A stretch of 56,527 nucleotides of DNA from an uncultured Saprospiraceae bacterium (lineage in GTDB: Bacteria > Bacteroidota > Bacteroidia > Chitinophagales > Saprospiraceae), in the NCBI GenBank assembly GCA_938003955.1, contig CALKXE010000011.1, forward strand, positions 1 to 56,527, read 5' to 3'. Below, piece after piece: positions 37,073 to 45,419 of the stretch. The notes beneath the pieces were generated by a model. The model was not told where the DNA came from. It worked only from the letters and a program-made list of their open reading frames with translations, and did not search any database. Every line of letters begins with the position of its first letter. Positions within the stretch are counted from its first letter, which is position 1. The position numbers and the translations under genes are program-made.

Positions 37073-37125
37073 ATCTCTTTTAAGAGATATAAATCATTAT
37101 TTCAAAATAGATCCTTAAAAGGATC
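37073..37125. repeat. Two near-palindromes between convergent genes
   Basis: ATCTCTTTTAAGAGAT (37073-37088) and GATCCTTAAAAGGATC (37110-37125) are perfect or near-perfect palindromes lying between the lipoprotein gene and the membrane-protein gene. Both could fold in RNA, but no strong T-tract follows either, so a terminator call is weak. Confidence 0.45.
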
Positions 37126-37146
37126 AGTGGCTGTAGCTTTGTTTAT

Positions 37147-37611
37147 TTAATCCCTAAACAAAATCTCATCCAATCCCCCCCTATTTTTGGTCTTCTTGAA
37201 TATTAAATAATAGAGAGGTAAAACAAATGAAAACAATAATATCAAGATCACTTTAACTACGCCCTCTGCAACTAAATTTGGTAGACTTCCTAATACTCTA
37301 TTTACAAAATCCATTGTACTTGTGCTAAATAATGCAGTGATTAAAACACTAATCAATAAATAAATTCCTGATGCATAAAAACCTAATAAAACCCCTTTAG
37401 TATATCCTTTTCCAAACGTATATTTTTGATTTTTATCAGATCTAATAATCTTAACTATTTGATGTGTAAAAAAAATAAAAATAGACATAAGCACCATATC
37501 ACTTAAAAGCTTCCCTCTGGCACCTAGAACTTCTTTTACTACCGCTTGGTCAGAAACGAAAAAGAAAATACTTAGAAGGAAACTGTATTTTGTAAATGGT
37601 CTAATTTTCAT
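37147..37611 (-). CDS. Small four-helix membrane protein, DUF4199-like
   Basis: This 154-residue protein has four hydrophobic segments (FLLSIFFFVSDQAVV, MVLMSIFIFFTHQIVKII, VLLGFYASGIYLLISVLITA, VKVILILLFSFVLPLYYLIF) and a basic C-terminus (KKTKNRGGLDEI). The spacing YTFGKGYTKGVLLGFYASG resembles the conserved loop of DUF4199-type proteins. No function is known. It stands alone between the coiled-coil lipoprotein (convergent) and the RluA-like gene (same strand, 60-bp gap). Confidence 0.65.
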   Translation of the reverse strand: MKIRPFTKYSFLLSIFFFVSDQAVVKEVLGARGKLLSDMVLMSIFIFFTHQIVKIIRSDKNQKYTFGKGYTKGVLLGFYASGIYLLISVLITALFSTSTMDFVNRVLGSLPNLVAEGVVKVILILLFSFVLPLYYLIFKKTKNRGGLDEILFRD

Positions 37612-37671
37612 AGGTGGTACTATCCATTATTTATCTTAGTAATATAAAGATAGAAAATTAATGAATAGTAG

Positions 37672-39348
37672 CTAAAATCCACACTCCACTTCAAATGACA
37701 CTTCATCACCACTTACAGGATGCACAAACCATATAGCTTCTGCGTGCAAACAGAGTCGCTCCCCTCTCAGACCGTATAAGTCATCTCCAACAATAGGAGC
37801 ATTCAGACCAAGATGATGTGATGCATGCACTCTCAGCTGGTGAGTTCGACCAGTAATTGGATAAAAATAGATTCTTGTCTTCCCTTCTGATCTTGATATG
37901 ACTTCATATTTTGTTCGAGCAGACTTACCATGTTCTTCACATACAATTTGGTAAGGTCTGTTGTCTAGATCAACGCGCAATGGCAGATTGATATACCCTT
38001 CGTCATCTAGAACAATTCCATCTAGAAGAGCAATATATCGCTTCTTCACCTTCCGTGTTTTAAATTGCTCTTGTAGCCTCTTGTGCACTTCTTTTGACTT
38101 CGTTACTATCATTAGGCCTGAAGTCGACATATCCAATCTGTGCACTATCATAGGACCTGTAGAGTTAAGATATTTAGCCTTTAATCGCTCTTGTACCGAA
38201 TCTGTTACAGACTTCCCTGGTACAGACATAAACTCTGCAGGCTTATTAATCACCAAAAGATGATCATCCTCAAATACTGTCTCTAATTCTTTACCTATTG
38301 CCGGATTCACAAGCAATGGATTGGGATCCATATCGATTCCTGATAACATATGTTCCAATATAGGCTCACACTTACCTCTGCAAGCCGGATAGAAATACTT
38401 ATGCTTTCTGCTGTTGGAATTCGGTGGTCTTCCCCACCAAAATTCCGACAAAGCTATCGGTTTCAATCCATTTAAAAATGCGTATTGAAATAACTTTGGT
38501 GCGGCACAATCGCCAGCACCTGAAGGAGGAATACTCGGTAGCTTATGTTTAAATATATCAATTACATTCTTGCGTTCGCAGTCTATGTTAAGAAAGTTAT
38601 ATTGCTCAAATAACCAGCTCTGCAAAGCAAAAGACATCTTCTTCATCTTAGCTCTCCTCTCGGCTATTGGGAATTCTAATTCATCATAATTAGCTCGTAC
38701 AATTTGAAGCTTCTCATTCAGATATACTGTGTACTCTCTAAGTAGAAAATTATCATTTATACTCTCTTGATTGTGTTGTGTTTTTAATGCTGCAAAATCA
38801 GCTTCACTTAATTCTGTTTCTGATGTTGCTCTTAATGCATGCCTCTCTTTTTGGAAGGACTTGAGTTCAATTTTCTGCTGTTCTATTGTTTGTTTAGTAA
38901 TCAGCGTTTCTTCTTCTAATTTAATTTTTCGCTCTTGAAGTGCTGGTTGTGATTCTAGCTTAAGTATTTCCTTATTTATTATATCCAGCTTATTACTTTC
39001 CTTAACGAAATAGCTTCCATCCTCCAACATATCAAAGACAGGCGGCACAAAATGTTTGTGTACATTCTGATCTCCTAGCTTTCCAGAAAATGCCGTTAAA
39101 TATCCTAGTATACCATTGTCATCGGCAACGACTAACACGCCAAACATTTTCCCAAGGGCGTTTTCCGTCAGTATTCCATCGACACCAAAATCATGATTAA
39201 AATCTGACTGTGTTTGAAGATATCCTTGAAGCTCATCGACCGCTAATAATGCTATCGGATGTGGTTCATAATAAAATGGAAATGTAAATTTTTCGGGTAG
39301 ATCAATCTGAGAAACGTCACTACTAAATCGGTGCAACTTATCATTCAT
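37672..39348 (-). CDS. RluA-type pseudouridine synthase with long N-terminal extension
   Basis: This enzyme isomerises uridine in rRNA or tRNA; the exact site is unknown. The C-terminal 240 residues are the catalytic domain: LLVINKPAEFMSVPG, catalytic Asp in IVHRLDMSTSGLMIVTKS (about residue 404), and ITGRTHQLRVHASHHLG with GDDLYG. The first 310 residues are an extension seen in one RluA subfamily. It begins with a segment of mixed beta character, then a coiled coil (about 130-230, with KLEEETLITKQTIEQQ). A Cys-containing block follows (PSGAGDCAAPKLFQYAFLNG, EFWWGRPPNS, YPACRGKC). Total length is 558. Its start ATG overlaps the TGA of the MqnA-like gene (ATGA). Confidence 0.9.
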   Translation of the reverse strand: MNDKLHRFSSDVSQIDLPEKFTFPFYYEPHPIALLAVDELQGYLQTQSDFNHDFGVDGILTENALGKMFGVLVVADDNGILGYLTAFSGKLGDQNVHKHFVPPVFDMLEDGSYFVKESNKLDIINKEILKLESQPALQERKIKLEEETLITKQTIEQQKIELKSFQKERHALRATSETELSEADFAALKTQHNQESINDNFLLREYTVYLNEKLQIVRANYDELEFPIAERRAKMKKMSFALQSWLFEQYNFLNIDCERKNVIDIFKHKLPSIPPSGAGDCAAPKLFQYAFLNGLKPIALSEFWWGRPPNSNSRKHKYFYPACRGKCEPILEHMLSGIDMDPNPLLVNPAIGKELETVFEDDHLLVINKPAEFMSVPGKSVTDSVQERLKAKYLNSTGPMIVHRLDMSTSGLMIVTKSKEVHKRLQEQFKTRKVKKRYIALLDGIVLDDEGYINLPLRVDLDNRPYQIVCEEHGKSARTKYEVISRSEGKTRIYFYPITGRTHQLRVHASHHLGLNAPIVGDDLYGLRGERLCLHAEAIWFVHPVSGDEVSFEVECGF

Positions 39349-40115
39349 ATTTCTACCAACTTGCTGCCGAGCTCGGTATAGACTTCGAAGGCTCGCTTTT
39401 TGTCTTCATCATAAGCATAGTCGATGTACTCTTCGAAGTAGGCCCGTAAGTCTAATTGTGCTGCAAGATTCTGATTCGATTCTAATACTAAATCTATATT
39501 ATCCACACCAAGTGCCAGCGTATTATTCAGTTTGGATATAACCTCTTCACTTACTGTCGGCTTCGCTATCCATACTGCAAATGCAAAAGGAAGACTGGTC
39601 ATAGATTGCCATTCGCTCCCTAGATCGTAGCTGTACGCATATTCCTTTTCTGCACCAAAAGCCTTATCACCAATCATTAGTAATCCTGTATTCTCTGGGA
39701 GTTCGCCAGCATTAATTACTCTAGCATCTACCTCTTTGAACTTTATATCTAATCCCCAGTGATGTTCGCATAGTACTTTTGTCAATAATTGAGAAGTTCG
39801 ACTATCTGAATCCAACCATACAGTATGTAGTTCTTCAACTGATTGGTGTGCATAGAGACAAACTGTACCTACAGCTCCTACACATCCAATACAAAAGTCC
39901 GTAATCACTTGATATTCCTCCGCTTCCAACAGGGATGCCACAGGAACCAAAGCCACATCTGCCTCACCACTCACAAAGTAATCCATACACTTTGAGGGAA
40001 CATCTAATATGAGGTGATATTGATCCCTAGCCTTCTCCAGCCCATACAAAAACGGCAAAGTATTATGATACCCAACCATTGCAATATTCAACTTTTCAAT
40101 TTCGACTTTTACCAA
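39345..40115 (-). CDS. MqnA/MqnD-family protein (menaquinone biosynthesis, probable chorismate dehydratase)
   Basis: The family works in the futalosine route to menaquinone: MqnA dehydrates chorismate, MqnD cleaves cyclic de-hypoxanthine futalosine. Visible blocks are LNIAMVGYHNTLPFLYGL, a cleft-lining DVALVPVASLLEAEEY, then DFCIGCVGAVGTVCLY, WLDSDSRTSQLL and LLMIGDKAF, which fit MqnA better than MqnD. The frame opens at a TTG at 40157. I choose the TTG at 40115, about 257 residues (TTG at 40091 is also possible), because family members begin just before the LNIAMVGY strand. It ends in an ATGA overlap with the RluA-like gene. No other mqn gene is in the window. Confidence 0.85.
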   Translation of the reverse strand: MVKVEIEKLNIAMVGYHNTLPFLYGLEKARDQYHLILDVPSKCMDYFVSGEADVALVPVASLLEAEEYQVITDFCIGCVGAVGTVCLYAHQSVEELHTVWLDSDSRTSQLLTKVLCEHHWGLDIKFKEVDARVINAGELPENTGLLMIGDKAFGAEKEYAYSYDLGSEWQSMTSLPFAFAVWIAKPTVSEEVISKLNNTLALGVDNIDLVLESNQNLAAQLDLRAYFEEYIDYAYDEDKKRAFEVYTELGSKLVEI

Positions 40116-40157
40116 TATTCTTGAGTTGTTAGCTTTTATAAAATTCCTAAAAAGCAA

Positions 40158-40456
40158 TTATACAATTTGTTATAATGAAAACATGAGAAATGAGAAATTG
40201 TTATTTATAAAGTTGATTATTTGTTATCGACACTCATGTTGCTATCGATACCAATATTGATCATTTTCTTACATTCTATTCTAATACTATCATCAAAAGA
40301 ATATAACTATATAACAAGAATCTCTAGCTCTAAAAGCCTATTCAAAAGTCCTTCCCGACACCGGAAAGCATTTCTTAATGAAAAATAACATATACTTCCC
40401 TTCATCCTATTATCTTCGTCCTCCCAATCAAAACATTCTTACATAAAGAGAAGATA
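40158..40456. other. Intergenic region upstream of ndpA
   Basis: About 300 bp of AT-rich DNA without a frame. It contains a near-consensus -7 box TATCTTCG at 40411-40418, about 39 nt before the NdpA ATG, and a GATAAC/GTTATC-like segment near 40210-40230 with no T-tract. I see no RNA gene or repeat. Confidence 0.45.
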
Positions 40457-41503
40457 ATGGTAAACAGACTTGAGGCAAAACTGCACGCAATGTGCATTCA
40501 CCAAATAGGTAATGCGGCGGAAGACGAAGGTGTAAAACTTTCAAATACAATCATAGAACCTGAAAGTGAGGAGCTAGAAGCACTCATGATGCAGTACTTC
40601 TTTGACAACTTCAAAGATCCCGAATTTTTCCACTTCACATTTACGTCCGACGAAGTTGAGTTAAATCCTGTTTATAATTTTGCTTCAAATATTTTTGATG
40701 ATCCGAGTCAATTATTAGAACAATCTGTAAAAATTGCTCGCCATTTATACGAGAAATCGTCGCACCCAAATATCAAACCTGGAGATTTGCTTACTTCGTA
40801 CATTACTGATGTACTGATCGATGATGAGATGGTCAATGCTGTGGCGATATTCAAATCAGAAAGTAAGGATGCTTTTCTTAAACTGAATCATGAAGACGGT
40901 AACTATAGTATTGATTTTGAGAATGGTGTCAATATTGAGAAATTAGATAAGGCGTGTCTAATATTTGAGACTGAAAGAGAAAAAGGGTTGAAGCTTTGTA
41001 TCATTGACAAATCAAATAGAAATAAAGAAGCGCTATATTGGAGGGATGAATTCTTAAATGTGAAATCGAGAGAAGATAATTATCATGCAACAACTCAGTA
41101 TATCTCGCTGACCAAGGCGTACGTCAAAGAAAGGTTAAAACATGATGATAATGCGACTAAAATAGATGAAGCGGAGATCATGCATCGTTCTAAAGAATAC
41201 TTAAAGAATGTAGAAACATTTGACAGATCAGAATTTGAAGATCAAGTCTTTAAAAGTGCACCGATGAAATCATCTTTTCAAGATTTCAGCGATGATTTTG
41301 AAGCGGAACGACAGGTAAAACTTCAAGATAATTTTGAGATATCATCCTATGCTGTCCAAAAAAAGACAAAATCATTTCGGTCAGTTATAAAACTAGATAA
41401 GAATTTCCATGTTTATGTACACGGAGACAGGGATAAAATAGAAAGAGTTGAAGATGTAGATGGTACGAAATATTACAAACTATACTTCGATTCAGAAACC
41501 TAA
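40457..41503 (+). CDS. Nucleoid-associated protein NdpA (YejK family)
   Basis: This 348-residue protein has no signal peptide and is acidic. The N-terminal block LHAMCIHQIGNAAEDEGVKL and then LLEQSVKIARHLYEKSSHPN, ITDVLIDDEMVNAVAIFKSE, DGNYSIDFENGVNIEKLDKA and YWRDEFLNVKSREDNYHATT are conserved NdpA/YejK segments. E. coli YejK binds the nucleoid and affects topoisomerase IV. The gene is followed after 26 nt by a secreted EEP enzyme gene, an unexpected neighbour; co-transcription is likely on spacing alone, although a functional link is not evident. Confidence 0.88.
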   Translation: MVNRLEAKLHAMCIHQIGNAAEDEGVKLSNTIIEPESEELEALMMQYFFDNFKDPEFFHFTFTSDEVELNPVYNFASNIFDDPSQLLEQSVKIARHLYEKSSHPNIKPGDLLTSYITDVLIDDEMVNAVAIFKSESKDAFLKLNHEDGNYSIDFENGVNIEKLDKACLIFETEREKGLKLCIIDKSNRNKEALYWRDEFLNVKSREDNYHATTQYISLTKAYVKERLKHDDNATKIDEAEIMHRSKEYLKNVETFDRSEFEDQVFKSAPMKSSFQDFSDDFEAERQVKLQDNFEISSYAVQKKTKSFRSVIKLDKNFHVYVHGDRDKIERVEDVDGTKYYKLYFDSET

Positions 41504-41529
41504 TATTACAACAAGAATAATATCAATAC

Positions 41530-43212
41530 ATGCGTATATTTATAAACATCACTTTCATACTTCTTTCTATCTCAATGTATGGTCAGACGATCCGTATCGA
41601 TGGCAATTTCGATGACTGGGCTGATATAAACCCTATTTTTGTAGATGACTTAAATGATGGACAGAACAATGGAATCGATTTAGAACGAGTATGGACCTAC
41701 AATGACCAATCGTTTGTCTATTTCCGATTCGAACTAAATAAAGAGATCAATCTTCAGGACGATAATGATTTGGCGATCTACCTAGACTACGATAATGATA
41801 TCAACACCGGATTTAAAATCAATGGTATAGGAGCCGAAGTAAGGGTTTTCTTTGGTGATAGACAAGGTATTTTGACAGTCGGAAATGACACTGAATTTGT
41901 CAACTTCTGGCCTATAGGTTTGAATGTATCTCCCTCTGTGAGTAGTACAGAGTTTGAAATTGCAGTTTCTCGTTCTATAAGTGATTCGGGATTGAATATA
42001 AATGCTAGTAATATTATTTCTATCCGATTAGAAGACAATGGATTCAATGGTGATGAAGCACCTAATGACTTAGGAGGTATAACTTATAATATTGACAATT
42101 CTATCATCACAGAAAGCCCAGAATTTGATCTTAATATTGATCCGAATGCTACATTCAGATTCATGACGTATAATATTGAAGATGATCAACTGTTTGAACC
42201 CTTCAGGAAACAAAATTTCCAAAGGATATTTCAGTCGATAAATCCTGACATAATTGCACTTCAGGAAGTAAGAGATTTCGATAGTGAAGAGACTATGGAA
42301 CTGATAGAAGAGTTCTTACCTGGTACTTGGTATCATCAAAAACATGGATTTGATATAGTAACTATTAGTAGATATCCTATCAACTTTAGTGAGTTCATTA
42401 ATGGCAATGCTGCATTTTACCTAGATGTAAATGGTAAAGAAATACTACTAATCAATTGTCACCTCCCATGCTGTGACAACAACACGGACAGACAAAAAGA
42501 AGTAGATGGCATAATGAGATATATTAGAGAAGCTAGAGATGGTAATCAAGATTATTTGTTATCCGAAGATACACCTATAATAATTGCTGGTGATATGAAT
42601 TTCGTAGGTGATAATAGTCAACCAAACACATTTATCACAGGCGATATATTCTCAAATGGCACCTACGGAGCTGACTTCACCCCAGATTGGGATGGTAGTA
42701 ACTTCGAAGATGTAGATGCATCAGTAACTGGTACATTGGGTAACTTCACTTGGGTAAATCCATTTGGTTCCTTTTTTCCTAGTAAGCTGGATTGGGTTAT
42801 CTATTCTGGATCTCAGATGAAGGTTCAGAATTCATTTGCACTATGGACTGCTGCTATGTCAAATGCTGAACTTAATGAATACAACCTATCTAGCGGAGAC
42901 ATATTAAATGCGGCTGATCATCTTCCAGTTGTGGCAGATTTCAACTTCTCAACAGTAAGCACTGACGACTTCGTATCTCTTGACGTGAATATCTACCCTA
43001 ATCCAGTATCAAACAATATGCATATCGAATTAGGCGAAATACTATCCAACGAATTCAAAATTTATAATGCGGAAGGTGTAAGCATCAAAACATTTTCAAA
43101 TGATGGATCTAAAATTCAGATTTTGGACTTGAATGAATTGAGTGCTGGACAGTATTATATTCTATTTCAGAATGAAAAAGGAAGGATGACTAAGGGATTT
43201 ATAAAAATTTGA
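41530..43212 (+). CDS. Secreted endonuclease/exonuclease/phosphatase (EEP) enzyme with N-terminal CBM9-like domain and T9SS type A sorting domain
   Basis: This 560-residue protein has a signal peptide (MRIFINITFILLSISMYGQ). Residues about 22-195 form a CBM9/DOMON-like sandwich (IRIDGNFDDWADINPIFVDD, YFRFELNKEINLQDDNDLAI). Residues about 210-475 are the EEP catalytic domain: FMTYNIEDDQ, ALQEVRDFD (Glu about 244), AGDMNFVGDN (about 353) and ADHLPVVADF (about 463), the usual metal and catalytic residues. Substrates of the family include nucleic acids, sphingomyelin and phosphoinositides; extracellular nuclease or phosphatase activity is inferred. The C-terminal VNIYPNPVSNNMHIELGE to GRMTKGFIKI is a T9SS sorting domain. 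It converges with a small lipoprotein gene, 16 bp between stops. Confidence 0.9.
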   Translation: MRIFINITFILLSISMYGQTIRIDGNFDDWADINPIFVDDLNDGQNNGIDLERVWTYNDQSFVYFRFELNKEINLQDDNDLAIYLDYDNDINTGFKINGIGAEVRVFFGDRQGILTVGNDTEFVNFWPIGLNVSPSVSSTEFEIAVSRSISDSGLNINASNIISIRLEDNGFNGDEAPNDLGGITYNIDNSIITESPEFDLNIDPNATFRFMTYNIEDDQLFEPFRKQNFQRIFQSINPDIIALQEVRDFDSEETMELIEEFLPGTWYHQKHGFDIVTISRYPINFSEFINGNAAFYLDVNGKEILLINCHLPCCDNNTDRQKEVDGIMRYIREARDGNQDYLLSEDTPIIIAGDMNFVGDNSQPNTFITGDIFSNGTYGADFTPDWDGSNFEDVDASVTGTLGNFTWVNPFGSFFPSKLDWVIYSGSQMKVQNSFALWTAAMSNAELNEYNLSSGDILNAADHLPVVADFNFSTVSTDDFVSLDVNIYPNPVSNNMHIELGEILSNEFKIYNAEGVSIKTFSNDGSKIQILDLNELSAGQYYILFQNEKGRMTKGFIKI

Positions 43213-43228
43213 TTTACGACGAGTAATA

Positions 43229-43651
43229 CTAGATTTTTTTTAGTGTAATTTGCTCAAACTCGACTAGTACGTCTGGATCAGGAATCCAATTATAAATCTC
43301 ATAAGTTAATGTAAGCTCATCTCCGCTCAACCAAAACTCGTATACTTTTGTAGTTGTATGAGAAGATGTTATATGATTTAATCCTTTAGAAATAGAGATC
43401 CTGTGATCCATCTGCTGTAGATCCCATTCGAATTTAGTGCTCGTATTTAATATGTTAGTTCTCATCCAAATACCAGTCTCATCTTCATTGAATGTTATAA
43501 CCCCTTTAGTGTCTGTATCATTATAGGTTGATTCCTGCTTATAGTATTCACGAGTATATAACCAATCACCAATTAGGACATCTTCTTTGGATTCTTCTTT
43601 AGAACAAGATGAGCCAAATATTATAAATAGAAATAAAAAGTAATATCTCAT
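43229..43651 (-). CDS. Small lipoprotein, lipocalin-like, paralogue B
   Basis: This 140-residue protein has lipobox GSSC (Cys 16). The mature part opens VLIGDWLYTREYYKQEST, a 'GxW' start typical of lipocalin-like Bacteroidota lipoproteins, followed by GVITFNEDETGIWMRTN, FEWDLQQMDHRISISKG and LSGDELTLTYEIYN. It is a paralogue of the gene at 43700: both share the G.W.Y.RE, FNEDETG and EWDLQ.MD blocks and both end in a short basic tail. Function unknown. The pair lies downstream of kdsD on the same strand, 48 bp after the first copy. Confidence 0.72.
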   Translation of the reverse strand: MRYYFLFLFIIFGSSCSKEESKEDVLIGDWLYTREYYKQESTYNDTDTKGVITFNEDETGIWMRTNILNTSTKFEWDLQQMDHRISISKGLNHITSSHTTTKVYEFWLSGDELTLTYEIYNWIPDPDVLVEFEQITLKKI

Positions 43652-43699
43652 GATTGTCGTGTATTCATTCGTTCGGAATTAAACTAAGTTTTTTTAAGC

Positions 43700-44137
43700 T
43701 TACCTCCTCGTTAATATAATATTCTCAAATCGTGTAGTCAAGGGTGTAGTATCAAGTTGCGAGCTAAACGAGAACTCGAAAGTAAAAGTAAAACTATCCT
43801 CCCCTGATTGCTTTATATCATAAATCTGGGTAGTACTAAAACCTGACAACGCATCAGGAAATATTCTTGTAATAGCTATTTTAGAATCCATTCTTTGCAG
43901 ATCCCATTCTATTTCCGAGGTAAAACTAGAACCATTATCACTATCCCATCTTCCTGTTTCATCCTCATTAAAAACCATAAAACCACGGGTATCTGGATCT
44001 TCGAAAGTACTCCCAGAATTAAATGTCTCTCGTTCGTATATCCACTCTCCTACTAGATCATCTTCTATAGATGGGTTTTCAGAACATGAGATTCCAATAA
44101 ACAAAGAACAGCAAAAAAGTAAGATGTAATTTTTCAT
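43700..44137 (-). CDS. Small lipoprotein, lipocalin-like, paralogue A
   Basis: This 145-residue protein has a lipobox GISC (Cys 18). It shares with its neighbour the blocks DLVGEWIYERETFNSGST, GFMVFNEDETGRWDSDNG, EIEWDLQRMDSKIAITR and DSFTFTFEFSF. The pair therefore arose by tandem duplication. Its start codon is 2 nt after the kdsD stop (44140), so it is probably translated from the kdsD transcript. No enzymatic motif is visible. Confidence 0.75.
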   Translation of the reverse strand: MKNYILLFCCSLFIGISCSENPSIEDDLVGEWIYERETFNSGSTFEDPDTRGFMVFNEDETGRWDSDNGSSFTSEIEWDLQRMDSKIAITRIFPDALSGFSTTQIYDIKQSGEDSFTFTFEFSFSSQLDTTPLTTRFENIILTRR

Positions 44138-44139
44138 AA

Positions 44140-45099
44140 TTATTCGTTTATTAGATCCTGAATATGAAGCATTCCAAGATACTTGTTATCATAATCTATA
44201 ACGAGTAGTTGGTTGATATTGTGTTCACCCATTATATTCAACGCATCTTTAGAAACTGTATCTCCAAGGATTGACTTTGGATTAATGGTCATAATATCAC
44301 TGGCCACAACTCCTGATATCACAGTATTCTTTTCGAGCATTCTTCTAATGTCACCATCTGTAATAACACCTTCTATTTTATCATTCTTTCCAATTACACA
44401 ACAAGCACCTAGCTTATTAGAAGATATAGTATAAATCACTTTTTGCAGTGGATCATTCAATCCTACTCTAGGCTTAGCATTTTGTGCTGCTATACTCTTA
44501 ACCGTTGCCAATTGTTTGCCTAATGTACCTCTTGGATGCAATTTTCCAAAATCTTCAGATGTAAAAGAGTTCATTTCCTGCAGTGCTATAGATATACAAT
44601 CACAAATCGCTAGATGAGAAACTATACTTGACGTTGGAATGATATTCTCTTTATCTGCCTCAATTACATTAGGAATACAGATACACAAAGTACTTTTTTG
44701 AGCTAGATAGGATCCCGTGTTATTACAAATACCAATTGTGTGAATAGATCTAGACTTGACATATGTAAGTAAATCTACAATCTCTTTAGAGCCACCACTC
44801 TTGGATATAAACACAACTACATCCTCCTCATTAATAATTCCTACATCCCCATGCATTGCATCGGCCGCATGGAGGAATACTGCTGAAGTCCCTGTCGAAT
44901 TAAGTGTGGCTACGAATTTCTGTGCAACAAATGCACTCTTACCAATACCGCTAACGATCACCTTTCCTTTCGTTTCGTAAATCATTGAAATAGCTTTTAC
45001 TATTTCACTTTTATCCATTTCAAACAGTTTATTAATAGCTGTTTTTTCAGCTATTATGACACTATTAATTATTTCCGGTATAACTATATTTTTTTTCAC
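44140..45099 (-). CDS. kdsD: KpsF/GutQ family arabinose-5-phosphate isomerase
   Basis: This enzyme interconverts D-ribulose-5-phosphate and D-arabinose-5-phosphate, the first committed step to Kdo for lipopolysaccharide. At 319 residues it is normal for the family. The N-terminal SIS domain has KVIVSGIGKSAFVAQKFVAT, DAMHGDVGIINEEDVVVFIS and SKSGGSKEIVDLL, then CIPNVIEADKENIIPTSSIV and KLHPRGTLGKQL. Two CBS motifs follow (VIGKNDKIEGVITDGDIRRM and INQLLVIDYDNKYLGMLHIQ). The two lipoprotein paralogues follow immediately. No kdsB or kdsC is in the window, so Kdo use is by family knowledge only. Confidence 0.93.
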   Translation of the reverse strand: MKKNIVIPEIINSVIIAEKTAINKLFEMDKSEIVKAISMIYETKGKVIVSGIGKSAFVAQKFVATLNSTGTSAVFLHAADAMHGDVGIINEEDVVVFISKSGGSKEIVDLLTYVKSRSIHTIGICNNTGSYLAQKSTLCICIPNVIEADKENIIPTSSIVSHLAICDCISIALQEMNSFTSEDFGKLHPRGTLGKQLATVKSIAAQNAKPRVGLNDPLQKVIYTISSNKLGACCVIGKNDKIEGVITDGDIRRMLEKNTVISGVVASDIMTINPKSILGDTVSKDALNIMGEHNINQLLVIDYDNKYLGMLHIQDLINE

Positions 45100-45419
45100 T
45101 TAGAAATATTATCTTCGCAAACCAAATTGAGAATGCGCCCTAAAAGTATGGTTTTTTACCTGTTATTATAGTGTGCAGAACAAATATCCATCCACTCCAA
45201 ACAATTGATTGCAATAAATTATAAAGATTCAATTAAGAATCATGAGAAAATAATTATTAAGATCTATTCTATATGCAAGCATTTTAATATCTTTTATTTA
45301 ATAGAAGTAGTTAGCATAGATTAATTAAAGCATACAAAGTCAAAAATTCTCCTTATCTTAAGGATGTATTTAAGTGACCGTTAGAAATAAATATATACCA
45401 GCATAGCTGAACATAAATT
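45100..45419. other. Intergenic region between divergent kdsD and recQ
   Basis: 320 bp of AT-rich DNA without a frame. On the minus strand AATTTGGTTTGCGAAG near 45112-45130 is a partial -7-like match for kdsD. On the plus strand TATCTTCG at 45109-45116 is another near-consensus, but too far from recQ. I see no hairpin with a T-tract and no RNA gene. Confidence 0.4.
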
